From the NCBI GenBank assembly GCA_034432635.1, contig DAOUBK010000087.1, positions 40,474-104,473 of the forward strand: DNA of 64,000 nt. Direction: 5' to 3'. Position 1 is the stretch's first letter. Each line of letters begins with the position of its first letter. A program made the translations under genes and the position numbers. The DNA is from Roseiflexus sp034432635. Lineage in GTDB: Bacteria > Chloroflexota > Chloroflexia > Chloroflexales > Roseiflexaceae. Below the pieces are notes generated by a model. That model did not search any database. It saw nothing but the letters and a program-made list of their open reading frames with translations, and had not been told where the DNA came from. Shown here piece by piece: positions 36,542 to 46,037 of the stretch.

Positions 36542-39313
36542 CTACGGCGCATGCCCGGCCGGTCGGATGGGCAATTCTTCTTCAATGTTGAACCCATTGT
36601 AATCGGGGTCTACCTCTTTTGCACATTGTGCTGCCTTTGCGCCTTCGCGGTTCATGCACTCGGCAAATGCTGTAGCAAACCGCTGCGCAGTGGCAAGTTC
36701 CTCCTCGAGATTCGCCCCTTTTTCCAATGTGTTGCTCAACGCCTGGAAGAGCCAGTATGGGTCGGAGTAGGGGCTGTAGATCGCATTCGCGCTACTCGTG
36801 ACTGTCGTGCGTACCGGTACAGCCAGCGCTGCCCGGAATGCCTCGAACATCACGACACGCTCCGGTGGAACCTGTTTCAGGAATTCCTCGGACTGTGCGA
36901 TTGAGCGGCGCGCTGGCATATCGCCGTACATCACTGTTGTATCGCCGGAGAGAAACTTGATCCACTCCCAGCACGCCTGTGCCTGCCGGGTGGTTGCCGA
37001 GATAAACAAACCACGGGCAAACATCTCATTCAGCGGCGCCCCTGTCTTACCCACCGGCAACGGCGCAATCCGGATGTCACGCTCGACCAGACTCAACGGC
37101 ACAGCCGTCGGCGCCGGTCCGCCTTCAGGCGGCAGGAGGGCAACGTTTTCACTAAATGTCTCGCCATACCCCAGCCACATACCAACCCGACCTGACTGGA
37201 TCAACTCGAAGGAACGATCATCACCGCCGGGATCATCACGTCGGTAGTGAAACTTGAACAGCGGAGTCACCTTGTGGACGGCGCTCAGGTCGAGGTACCA
37301 GCGAATGGCGGCAACCGTCTGCGGATCGGTATAGTTGGGACGCAGATCTTTGCCTTCGCCAACCATCAGACTCGCGCCGAACTGCCCCACGAAGAAAAGG
37401 AGATCAGCCTGCGGTCCACCCAGAGGAATATAACCCCACTGCTGCTGTTCACCGGAACCCTTGGTCAATGCCTGCGCTGCCGCCAGAAAATCGTCCGGCG
37501 TCCAGTCGGCGCGCGGCGGTTGCACTCCGGCAGCTTCGAACGCGGCGGGGTTGTACGATAGCACCCGCATACTGACTGCGTAAGGGAGACCGTACAACCG
37601 CCCGTTATTGCTATAGTACTCTAACAATGCTGGCAGAAAATCATCACGTGGAAAGGCGGGATCGGCGTCAATCAAGGGGCGCAGGTCGAGTAGTGCAGGG
37701 TAATCGTCGCTCCGGAGTGGACCGCTCCAGGTGAAGCAGTCGCTGCTCTGTGCCAGCATTGCAGCAGTCACTTCCTGCATATCCGGCGTCCACTCGAACG
37801 GTTGCAATTGGACGAAGATATCAGGACGCTGTTCGCGAAAGACGCGCACAATCCGCCGAATCTCGGCTGGATTGTAGCCGTACATATTGAAGGTAATGGT
37901 TGTTGCTCCGACCGGCGCCTCCTGCGGCTCGGGCGTCGCCACCACCACCGGGTTGAGGTTGGGTTTCGGCGTTGGCGTCAGTTCCTGTTGAGCAATCGAT
38001 TCCTGCATCTGCCGCTGCGCTTCAGCCAGCGCCTCACGCACATTGACCTTCGGATCGCTGATAACAGTCTGCATCGCCTGATTTAGCGCACTCACAATGG
38101 CGAAACCCGATGTCGACTCCGCCACTGGCTTGCTGTTTGCCAGCGCCCAGCGGTACGCCTCGGCGGTCTGCGGATCGAGTTTGCTCCAGAAATCCGTTTG
38201 CTGCGCCACCGATTGTCGCGCCGGAATACGACCGATCGTTTCATATTCCGGGCGCTCGGTCGTCTGGCGTGAGAGCCATTCGATCCAGCGCCAGGCGGCT
38301 TCCGGATGGGCTGTGCCGCCGCTGATGATAAACCCTTCACTATATGTCATGAACGATATCATCTCAGTAGCCGGAAAAGGGGCGCGCCCTACCGGGAAAT
38401 CCGGCGTCCACTGCGCGCCGTCATCGCTGCTGATGTAGGTCATATCGCTCCAGATCGCCACCTTGCCCTCACGTATCAGACGGGTCGGATCATCTGCGGG
38501 ACCGGTGCGTGTGTAGGGCTCGATAAGCACTCCACGACGGTACAGATCAAGCAAACGCTCGATAACGGCAACGTATTCCGGCATTGTCAGATCGGTTTCC
38601 ATCGGCGCTGCGTTCAGTACATCGACACCCTGGGCGCTGAGTAACCCGACCAATGGCAGCATACCCCCGCTCGGTTCCATAAAACCATAGGTAAGATTCG
38701 CCGTTCCGCTGCGCTCGGTCAATCGCTCGGCAGCAGCCAGTATCTCTTCCCACGTCCATCCAGGACGTGGCTCGGGCAAACCGGCAGTCTGAAACAGGGT
38801 GCGGTTATAGACCATAAGCGGCACGTTGTAGAAACGTGGTAGCGCCCAGACGCCACCCTTTGCTGTATAGCGCTCCAGAGCACCGGGAAAGAAATCGTCG
38901 CGCTGAAAGGTCGCGTCGGCATCCATCAGCGGTTTCAGGTCGAAGAGTAAAGGCGTGCCGAATGACTCCTGGGTTGCTGCAAATGCGGAAGCAGTATCGG
39001 CAGCCGAAACAACCCGACGCAAATAGTCGAGCGGTCCGGCAGGTTCGTTATTGCCTGGTTCGAACATCATAATATCATCAAGCGGTACCAGGATTACCTT
39101 AATGTCAGGATTTTCGGACATAAACCGATCTGCCAGCGGTTGGTAGACGTTGCGCTCATACTCCCATACCGCAAAGGAGATCGTGACTGTCCCGTTCTGA
39201 CCGGCTGGCGGTGTTACGCCCGGAGATACCGGCGTCGCAACACCTGATGGCTGTGGCGCGCCGCATGCTGCAATCAGCACCGCCACGAGAACCAGAAACC
39301 ATACTCGCTGCAT
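36542..39313 (-). CDS. Tandem-duplicated extracellular solute-binding lipoprotein (two family-1 domains)
   Basis: 923 residues. A lipoprotein signal ends in LIAACG. Two full solute-binding family 1 domains follow (about 35-440 and about 475-900). They are internally homologous: DADATFQRDDFFPGALERY in the first aligns with DADPAFPRDDFLPALLEYY in the second, and IGRIPARQSVAQ with YGDMPARRSIAQ. Most such proteins are one domain of about 430 residues and work with sugar uptake permeases; here the next genes are an export-type adaptor, permease and ATPase. The ATG at 39313 is chosen for AAAGG 7 nt upstream and because the signal peptide begins there. Ligand unknown. Confidence 0.9.
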   Translation of the reverse strand: MQRVWFLVLVAVLIAACGAPQPSGVATPVSPGVTPPAGQNGTVTISFAVWEYERNVYQPLADRFMSENPDIKVILVPLDDIMMFEPGNNEPAGPLDYLRRVVSAADTASAFAATQESFGTPLLFDLKPLMDADATFQRDDFFPGALERYTAKGGVWALPRFYNVPLMVYNRTLFQTAGLPEPRPGWTWEEILAAAERLTERSGTANLTYGFMEPSGGMLPLVGLLSAQGVDVLNAAPMETDLTMPEYVAVIERLLDLYRRGVLIEPYTRTGPADDPTRLIREGKVAIWSDMTYISSDDGAQWTPDFPVGRAPFPATEMISFMTYSEGFIISGGTAHPEAAWRWIEWLSRQTTERPEYETIGRIPARQSVAQQTDFWSKLDPQTAEAYRWALANSKPVAESTSGFAIVSALNQAMQTVISDPKVNVREALAEAQRQMQESIAQQELTPTPKPNLNPVVVATPEPQEAPVGATTITFNMYGYNPAEIRRIVRVFREQRPDIFVQLQPFEWTPDMQEVTAAMLAQSSDCFTWSGPLRSDDYPALLDLRPLIDADPAFPRDDFLPALLEYYSNNGRLYGLPYAVSMRVLSYNPAAFEAAGVQPPRADWTPDDFLAAAQALTKGSGEQQQWGYIPLGGPQADLLFFVGQFGASLMVGEGKDLRPNYTDPQTVAAIRWYLDLSAVHKVTPLFKFHYRRDDPGGDDRSFELIQSGRVGMWLGYGETFSENVALLPPEGGPAPTAVPLSLVERDIRIAPLPVGKTGAPLNEMFARGLFISATTRQAQACWEWIKFLSGDTTVMYGDMPARRSIAQSEEFLKQVPPERVVMFEAFRAALAVPVRTTVTSSANAIYSPYSDPYWLFQALSNTLEKGANLEEELATAQRFATAFAECMNREGAKAAQCAKEVDPDYNGFNIEEELPIRPAGHAP

Positions 39314-40078
39314 ATGTAAACCTTTCACGTATCGAACCTCACGACGCCGGGTAGGGCAAGCGTCGCGATAGGGTGGCATTGATTTCCTGGAGCTACAATG
39401 CGGGAAAGCGCAACAATGACGCCGGCGTTGCCAGAGATAGGGCTGATATTCTTACGTGGTGTTTCATAGCATATAGTATCGTCTTCGCCATCGATTTGCA
39501 ATGACACCGACCTGAGATGCCCGCAACCCGAAAGAAACCAGATGTCGCTCACATAACTGTGAAAGGAGACGCATGCCCGGTTCAAAACACTCCGGCACTC
39601 TGAGAGGACAAAACGACGAGACACGTCCTCAATCCTTGACGATGTAAGAGCGGGCAGAAAATATGTACGATGCACATCTCAGACAGTATCGATGCGCAAT
39701 CGCGGACGCTTTCGACACCCAGCCTGCCAGTAAGGGTCACAGAGGTAGACAGAACAATGCGTCGTGCTTCGCAACTGCGGAAAACGCATCGCTGCTCAAA
39801 CGTTCGTGCCGTCCTCTCTGGCGACAAGCATTGGTTATCCGATCCTGGTATGAGACGAATCACATTGCTCAAAGGTTCCATCATCCTCTTGGGCGAGACC
39901 TTCCTTACCGTCGTCGGGTTCAGGCAGGCGGATTGTTTCGAGAACCGGCTCCGGATCTGGCGAACAGGCTTCATTCGACACACGCGGGGAGGCTGTGGAA
40001 TGCCCTGCTTGCCTTGAAGGCCACTCACCTCTATAATCTGACCTGTACGACGCGCTGTAACAGGAAAGGGATGGCCCT
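39314..40078. other. Gene-poor gap of about 765 bp between divergent genes
   Basis: It separates the minus-strand solute-binding cluster from the plus-strand tricorn-like protease gene, so it should hold both promoters. Open frames here (for example 39582-40100 minus, 39663-40082 plus) are Arg/Cys/Ser-rich, without recognisable motifs or good ribosome-binding sites. I see no RNA gene or repeat. Confidence 0.5.
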
Positions 40079-43000
40079 GTGATCGAACAGTATTCTGCAC
40101 GTCCCTATCTTCGCGCGCCCTCTATCGATCCCACGGGAAGTCGGATCGCTTTTGTGTACGCAGGCGATATCTGGCTTGTGGCTACCGACGGTGGCCGCGC
40201 CGAACGGTTGACTGCCCATCCTGCCGGTCATATGCTACCTCGCTGGTCGCCCGATGGCGCGGCAATTGCCTGTACCTCGACACGAACCGGTCAGGGAGAT
40301 GTGTATGTTGTGCCACTCAACGGCGGTGAAATCCGTCGATTGACGTACCACGACACCCAAAGCGCTGTTGAGTGCTGGTCGCCCGATGGCGATGCCATCT
40401 ATTTCACCTCGCAGCGTGAGCGTCAGGGAACAGCGATCTATCGGGTTGCCATTTCGGGCGGCACACCGATCTGCTGGATCGCACAACCATATGAGCGCCT
40501 CGGCACAGTGGCCGTTTCACCGTGTGGTTGCTGGATTGCGTTCAGCCTGCTGCGCGATCCATGGTGGCGACGCGGACCAAACCCGTATGGCGGAGCGGAA
40601 CTCTGGCTGGCATCGAATGCGCCGGATGCCGACGATTTCCGGAAGTTGAGTGATGCGCCCGGATTGAACTATTGCCCACTGTGGACGCCCGACAGTCGCA
40701 TGATCTACTTCGTTTCCGATCGTGACGGGGTCGAGAATATATGGGTTGTACCACGCGATGGAGGTGTCGCCGAGCGTGTCACATCGTTTAGGGACGGTCG
40801 TTTGCTCTGGCCCTCGATCAGCGCTGACGGCGCTACGCTCGCATTCGAGCGCGATTTTGGCATCTGGACCCTCGATCTCGCCTCCGGAGACATGGCGCCG
40901 ATCCCGATTATCGTGCGGCAGGACACGAAACTAACGCCGGTGCGGGTGCAGACGTATACACGCGATGTGCAGGAACTGGCGCTCGCGCCCGATGGAAAAA
41001 AAATTGCGTTCACCGTGCGCGGCAAGATTTTTGCCGATTTCGCCGACAAAGAATATGAGCGTGATTCACGCCAAGGACCGTCATACCGCGTCTCTCAGAC
41101 GGCGTTCCGCGATAGCGATATTTCCTGGTCGCCCGATAGCCGCAGTCTGGTGTATGTCTCTGACCGTCACGGCGATGAGGAGGTATATCGCTACGACTTT
41201 CTTACCCACAGCGAAACACGCCTGACACACGGACCAAAGCGCAAAGGCTCACCCTGCTTCTCGCCGGATGGACGCTGGATCGCCTATGTCTGCGGGGACG
41301 ATGAGATTCGATTGATCGATGTTGTCAGCGGTGCTGACCGCGCGTTCATCCGGGCACACTTTGTGTTTGGCGCATCGTTCTCATGGTCGCCTGATAGTCG
41401 ATGGCTGGCATTCTGCGCCCAGGACCATCGCTTCTTCAGCAATCTCTATGTGCAGCGCATCGACGAGGAACAGGCGCATCAGATTTCGTTCCTCAGCAAC
41501 CTTCAGGCAGCAGGACCACTCTGGTCGCCGGATGGTCGCTTCATTGTGTTCACGACCGGACAGTACCGTGCCGAGTCGCAGATTGCGCGCGTCGATCTGC
41601 AACCCCAACCACCCGTCTTTCGCGAGGCTGAATTCGAGCGGTTGTTTGAGGCAGCTCAGAGCAGCACGCGCAAGAGCGAAGGCGCCTTGCGTCATTCTGC
41701 GCAAGTTCCCGACCATAAACGCCATACCGATGCGGATCGCGAACCATATCCGGGTTTTCCCGTCATCGAACCCGACACACATCCCGAAGCAACGCCAGAA
41801 CACGAGGAGGGAGAGAAGACGCTCAGAGCCCCCCAGTCTCTCAAAGAAATCAGGATCATCTTCAGTGGCATCGAGCGACGATTGCGCCTGTTGACACCGC
41901 CGCAAATGGACGCAACTGCGCTGTGCATCAGTCCCGACGGGCGCGATCTGATCTGTCATGCAACGGTTGCCGGGCGACAAAATCTCTGGACTTTGCCGCT
42001 CGACGAAGCGCGCGCCGATCAGGGTCCGCGACAGTTGACCAATACGTCCGGGCTGAAATCGCACGCCTGGTTCGCTCCCGATGGCAAAAGCATCTGCTTC
42101 CTCGATGGCGGAACCATTGCTGTGCGCAAATTCCCCAAAGGCGACCAGACAACCCTCTCGATTTCGGCGGAAGTAGTGATCGATTTTGCACAGGAAAAAC
42201 GTCAGATTTTCGAGGAGTGCTGGCGCTTGCTGCGCGACTATTTCTACGATGAACATTTTCGCGGCGTCGATTGGCATGCGATTCACGATCAGTATGCGCC
42301 GCTGATCCAGGGGGCGCATACTACCGCCGAACTCTATCTCCTTATCAATTTGATGATCGGCGAACTGCGTTCCTCGCACACCGGCTTAACAGCGAGCGGC
42401 GCCGGCGGACAGGACGGCTATCTCGGCATCACGCTCGATCCGGTCGAATATCTGCGAAGTGGACGCCTGCGCATTGCCAGAGTCATCCCCGACAGTCCTG
42501 CGGCAGTAGCACACAATGGCGCGCTTCAACCCGGTGATGTCATTCTGGCAGTCAATGGCGTTGCACTGACGCGCGATATATCGCTCGATGCGCTGCTCCA
42601 ACGAACTGCGGGTCGGCGCGTCGTTCTGCGCATTGTCGATCCGGGGGGATCGCAACGCGATGTTGAAGTGCGCCCGGTTTCAGCGGATCAGTACGACTGG
42701 CTCTGCTGCCGGGCATGGGTGCTCGATAATGAACAGATCGTTCACCAGGCAAGCAATGGACGCCTCGGATATGTCCACATTCGCAAGATGAATTACGACG
42801 CTTATCAGCAGTTTCTCGCCGATCTCGATGTCGAGACGCATCACAAGGAAGGGGTTGTCATCGATGTGCGCTTCAACTCAGGCGGTCACACGGCGACGTT
42901 CATCCTTGATGTGCTGATGCGCCGCAGTCTGCTGATGAGCACGTTCCGCAATCGCTCCGCTGCCGACTCGTCCCACATTTTCGGTAATCGCGTGCTCAAC

Positions 43001-43324
43001 AAACCCACCGTTCTGGTGACGAATGAAACGTCAAGTTCCAACACCGAAACCTTCAGCGAGTCGTATCGCCGCCAGGGGCTGGGAAAGGTTGTCGGACGCC
43101 CGACGGCCGGCGCGGTCATCGGCACATTCACGCGGCGGCTTATTGATGGGGCGTCGATTAAATTACCGCAACTCCGGGTCACGACGCCAGAAGGCGAAGA
43201 CCTAGAAGGTCGTGGTCGGCCGGTGGATGTTGATGTGCCGCTGCGCCTCGGAGAATGGCGCTATGGGCGTGATGCGCAACTCGAAGCGGCAGTGCGCGTT
43301 CTGCTGGACGACCTCGACGGGTAA
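40079..43324 (+). CDS. Tricorn-type protease (beta-propeller, PDZ, S41 peptidase)
   Basis: 1081 residues, about the size of archaeal tricorn. The N-terminal half is made of PD40/WD-like blades with recurring SPDG/SPDSR motifs (about 1-520). An insertion rich in charged residues, a second propeller-like part (about 560-690), a C1-like domain with ELRSSHTGLTASG (the Ser-His pair of tricorn) and a PDZ domain (GYLGITLDP, about 775-865) follow. The S41 core has VVIDVRFNSGGHTA and the nucleophile region TNETSSSNTETFSES. Tricorn degrades oligopeptides released by the proteasome or other proteases. No signal peptide, so probably cytosolic. GTG start, with AGGAAAGGG about 7 nt upstream. Confidence 0.92.
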   Translation: MIEQYSARPYLRAPSIDPTGSRIAFVYAGDIWLVATDGGRAERLTAHPAGHMLPRWSPDGAAIACTSTRTGQGDVYVVPLNGGEIRRLTYHDTQSAVECWSPDGDAIYFTSQRERQGTAIYRVAISGGTPICWIAQPYERLGTVAVSPCGCWIAFSLLRDPWWRRGPNPYGGAELWLASNAPDADDFRKLSDAPGLNYCPLWTPDSRMIYFVSDRDGVENIWVVPRDGGVAERVTSFRDGRLLWPSISADGATLAFERDFGIWTLDLASGDMAPIPIIVRQDTKLTPVRVQTYTRDVQELALAPDGKKIAFTVRGKIFADFADKEYERDSRQGPSYRVSQTAFRDSDISWSPDSRSLVYVSDRHGDEEVYRYDFLTHSETRLTHGPKRKGSPCFSPDGRWIAYVCGDDEIRLIDVVSGADRAFIRAHFVFGASFSWSPDSRWLAFCAQDHRFFSNLYVQRIDEEQAHQISFLSNLQAAGPLWSPDGRFIVFTTGQYRAESQIARVDLQPQPPVFREAEFERLFEAAQSSTRKSEGALRHSAQVPDHKRHTDADREPYPGFPVIEPDTHPEATPEHEEGEKTLRAPQSLKEIRIIFSGIERRLRLLTPPQMDATALCISPDGRDLICHATVAGRQNLWTLPLDEARADQGPRQLTNTSGLKSHAWFAPDGKSICFLDGGTIAVRKFPKGDQTTLSISAEVVIDFAQEKRQIFEECWRLLRDYFYDEHFRGVDWHAIHDQYAPLIQGAHTTAELYLLINLMIGELRSSHTGLTASGAGGQDGYLGITLDPVEYLRSGRLRIARVIPDSPAAVAHNGALQPGDVILAVNGVALTRDISLDALLQRTAGRRVVLRIVDPGGSQRDVEVRPVSADQYDWLCCRAWVLDNEQIVHQASNGRLGYVHIRKMNYDAYQQFLADLDVETHHKEGVVIDVRFNSGGHTATFILDVLMRRSLLMSTFRNRSAADSSHIFGNRVLNKPTVLVTNETSSSNTETFSESYRRQGLGKVVGRPTAGAVIGTFTRRLIDGASIKLPQLRVTTPEGEDLEGRGRPVDVDVPLRLGEWRYGRDAQLEAAVRVLLDDLDG

Positions 43325-43410
43325 TTTTGTTATGTCAATCAAAACGTCGCAGAAACATCGTTCTTTGCATCGGGATAGCGCAATCTGTCAGACACACAAG
43401 GAGCACACCG

Positions 43411-44472
43411 ATGAGCATGATCGCCGAACCTTTTGGCGTCATCAACGGTCAGACGGTCGAACGATTCACGCTACACGGCGCGCATGGCATCGAAGCACAG
43501 ATCATCACCTATGGCAGCACGCTTGTGTCGCTGCGTGCACCGGATCAACACGGACGTTCCGGCGATGTCATTCTTGGTTTCGACACGCTGCCCCATTATC
43601 TGAATAATCCGGCATACATCGGCAGTATCGTCGGGCGTTTTGCCAATCGGATCGCCAATGGGGTCTTCACACTCGACGGAAAGGTCTACCATCTCGCGCG
43701 CAACCATGGCGCTCATCACCTTCATGGCGGCGGCGTCGGGTTTGACCGGGTGATCTGGGCAGCGCGTCCTCTTGCCGATGGCGACGAACCGGCGCTGGAA
43801 CTTACGTATGTCAGTCGTGACGGAGAAGAAGGGTATCCGGGGAATCTGAAGGTTATCGTCACCTATACATTGATGGGTGATGGCGCATTACGCATCGATT
43901 ACCACGCAACCACCGATCACGCTACGATTGTCAACCTGACGAACCATGCGTACTTCAATCTTGCGGGCGCAGGGGATATTCTTCGTCATGAGTTGCAACT
44001 GTTTGCCGGTTTCTTCCTTCCGGTCGACGCTACGCTCATTCCAACCGGCGAAATCCGCGCCGTGCACGGTACCGTTATGGATTTTACCACGCCGATGGCG
44101 ATTGGCGCCCGCCTCGATACCGACGATGAGCAGATCCGCAACGGGCTTGGCGGATACGATCATACCTGGGTGATCGATGGGGTCGCCGGTGAACTGCGCC
44201 CCGCAGCGCGCCTGGTTGATCCCGTCAGCGGTCGTGTGCTCGATGTTATGACCACGCAACCTGGCATCCATCTGTACACTGGCAACTCGCTCGATGGAAC
44301 AATGACCGGACGCAACGGGCATGTATTCACGAAGTATGCCGCGCTCTGCCTGGAAACCCAGCACTTTCCCGATTCGCCGCATCATCCGCACTTCCCATCG
44401 ACGGTCCTGCGACCGGGCGATACCTACCACCATACGACAATCTTCCGCCTGACAACGCTCGATAAGGTGTGA
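43411..44472 (+). CDS. galM: Aldose 1-epimerase (galactose mutarotase)
   Basis: 353 residues. Family residues are visible: GRFANRIANG, the acid His in NLTNHAYFNLAG, GYDHTWV, the sugar-binding LYTGNSLDG and the catalytic Glu in ETQHFPDSPHHPHFPS near the C-terminus. It interconverts alpha and beta anomers of glucose, galactose or other aldoses. The ATG at 43411 is preferred over the open extension because AAGGAG lies 7 nt upstream and the family N-terminus (FGVINGQTVERFTL) begins there. It lies 86 bp after the tricorn gene and may be co-transcribed. Confidence 0.96.
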   Translation: MSMIAEPFGVINGQTVERFTLHGAHGIEAQIITYGSTLVSLRAPDQHGRSGDVILGFDTLPHYLNNPAYIGSIVGRFANRIANGVFTLDGKVYHLARNHGAHHLHGGGVGFDRVIWAARPLADGDEPALELTYVSRDGEEGYPGNLKVIVTYTLMGDGALRIDYHATTDHATIVNLTNHAYFNLAGAGDILRHELQLFAGFFLPVDATLIPTGEIRAVHGTVMDFTTPMAIGARLDTDDEQIRNGLGGYDHTWVIDGVAGELRPAARLVDPVSGRVLDVMTTQPGIHLYTGNSLDGTMTGRNGHVFTKYAALCLETQHFPDSPHHPHFPSTVLRPGDTYHHTTIFRLTTLDKV

Positions 44473-44642
44473 CGCAATCTCTGGTTTTCTGGCAGTTCTG
44501 TCAGGCATGGAAGATAAAACTGTGGTACTATAAGAGCGTACCGATATGCGATAGTAAGGGTCGCGCTGCAAGTAATGCCATGTTCGGGCAATGTGGCGCT
44601 ATCTTCAGGTGCGCCTCTGCAACCGACCAGAAAGTAGCTGAA

Positions 44643-44840
44643 ATGGATGCACTCACTCCCAATGAGCAGGAAATCCTCGACGGACTCTTTGTGAAATCGC
44701 AGTTGACCGGCTATGACCCGATGCTCGACACGACTGCAGAAGAACGGCGCATTGCTGCAAAGTATATCGTTATCTGTCTGCAACAACTCGCTGCCCTGGG
44801 AATCCGTTCGCAGATTGTGATCGCTGGCGATAATGATTGA
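44643..44840 (+). CDS. Small hypothetical protein (65 residues)
   Basis: MDALTPNEQEILDGLF, then LTGYDPMLDTTAEERR, and a helical C-terminus (AKYIVICLQQLAALGI). Acidic N-terminal half and no membrane helix; I do not recognise a family. The ATG at 44643 is preferred to the upstream extension, whose composition (Trp/Cys/Lys-rich) differs from the rest. Only a weak AGAAAG lies upstream. It ends 3 bp before the next gene, so the two are probably co-expressed. Confidence 0.6.
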   Translation: MDALTPNEQEILDGLFVKSQLTGYDPMLDTTAEERRIAAKYIVICLQQLAALGIRSQIVIAGDND

Positions 44841-44843
44841 CGG

Positions 44844-45839
44844 ATGATCGATTTTCTCCGCCGTTTCCTCAACCGCGCGCTGGCGCTTCAATCTGCCGCT
44901 TCTCACCCCTTTTCTGCGGCGCGCGCAGTAGCATCACCAGTCGAGCCAGTAGCCCCGCGCGTCCTCATGATCGTTCACAACCCCCCGGTTCCGTCCGAAG
45001 GCGGGCGACGCCTGACCGAGATTTTCGGATGGAACGATCCCGACTGTCTGGCACGACAGTATATTGCCGATCTGGAATACGCGAGTGGCGGGTATGTGCG
45101 GTATCGGATCGTCGAACGCATCGATGCCGACTGGTTTCCGCCCAAAATTGACGGCTTCCGCTACACCGGTGAAAGTTATGTAGCTGCGTGGCGGTCGCGC
45201 CGGATGCATGAACCTGACCGGATCGACTATGTGGCGCAGGTCAGGGTATTTGATCTGATTGGACGCTACGAACGCGGCGAGTTCGACGAGGTATGGTTCT
45301 TCTCCTTCCCGTATGCCGGCGACTATGAATCGACCATGGTCGGTCGTAATGCGTTCTGGTGCAATTCTCCGCCGGTGCCGGAAACCGGGCATTGTTCTGG
45401 CAGGTTTGTGATCATGGCGTTCAACTATGAGCGCGGTGTTGATTGTATGCTGGAAAACTTCGGGCATCGCGTCGAATCGATTATGAGGCGCGTCTTTGCC
45501 GCGCATCCGCCGCAACAGAACCTGTGGGATCTGTTTACACGCTACGATCAGACCCATCCCGATCAAGCACATTGCGGGAATGTGCACTTCGCGCCCAACT
45601 CCGAACGTGACTACGATTGGGGCAATCCGCGACCGGTGATCAGTTACTGCGACGACTGGCTGACCTTTCCCGAATTGCCTGGTCGCGCACGTTGGGTTGA
45701 TTGCCGCGAATGGGGCGGCGGGGATATGCGCCTGCACCATCTGTGGTGGCTCAGCCACCTGCCATGCGTCAGCGGGGAGACATTCGGGGTCAGCAACAAC
45801 TGGTGGTCGTATGTTATCGATCCGAATCTGGTATCATAA
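44844..45839 (+). CDS. Conserved-looking protein of unknown function (331 residues)
   Basis: After a basic/Ala-rich N-terminus (about 1-35) there is a globular region rich in aromatic residues. VLMIVHNPPVPSEGGRRLTE is followed by Trp/Tyr-dense segments including EVWFFSFPYAGDYESTMVGR, NAFWCNSPPVPETGHCSGR, GNVHFAPNSERDYDWGNP and a C-terminal HHLWWLSHLPCVSGE. Two widely spaced Cys pairs and several invariant-looking W/H/D residues suggest an enzyme or carbohydrate-binding fold, but I recognise no family motif. There is no convincing signal peptide. It starts 3 bp after the small hypothetical gene. Confidence 0.72.
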   Translation: MIDFLRRFLNRALALQSAASHPFSAARAVASPVEPVAPRVLMIVHNPPVPSEGGRRLTEIFGWNDPDCLARQYIADLEYASGGYVRYRIVERIDADWFPPKIDGFRYTGESYVAAWRSRRMHEPDRIDYVAQVRVFDLIGRYERGEFDEVWFFSFPYAGDYESTMVGRNAFWCNSPPVPETGHCSGRFVIMAFNYERGVDCMLENFGHRVESIMRRVFAAHPPQQNLWDLFTRYDQTHPDQAHCGNVHFAPNSERDYDWGNPRPVISYCDDWLTFPELPGRARWVDCREWGGGDMRLHHLWWLSHLPCVSGETFGVSNNWWSYVIDPNLVS

Positions 45840-45954
45840 CGTAGGGTTTGAAGAATAGTCTAGGCTGTAGACGCAAGAAACTGGTTGCTGTTTGGCGTGA
45901 TATGCTAAGATAGCGAGCAATCAATCTAAGAGCCTTATCCGGAAAAAATCTTGC

Positions 45955-45988
45955 CGGGGTAGATGAAGACAACACCTTCGCCTACCCG
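45955..45988. repeat. CGGGTAGGCGAAGG-type hairpin, copy A
   Basis: CGGGGTAGATGAAG (45955-45968) is imperfectly complementary to CTTCGCCTACCCG (45976-45988). Related hairpins lie at 51922 and 52418. It sits 50 bp before the site-2 protease start. Confidence 0.55.
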
Positions 45989-46037
45989 TCAAATAGACCC
46001 TCTATGGGTTATTCGAATAGGCTCCAAGGAGAAATAT

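Noticed and set aside
39582..40100. 172-residue minus-strand open frame upstream of the tricorn gene
   Set aside because: Composition unlike neighbouring genes (Cys/Arg/Ser-rich), no domain, and it overlaps the tricorn start.
41381..42379. 332-residue minus-strand open frame within the tricorn-like gene
   Set aside because: Opposite-strand shadow of a gene with convincing domains; no ribosome-binding site.
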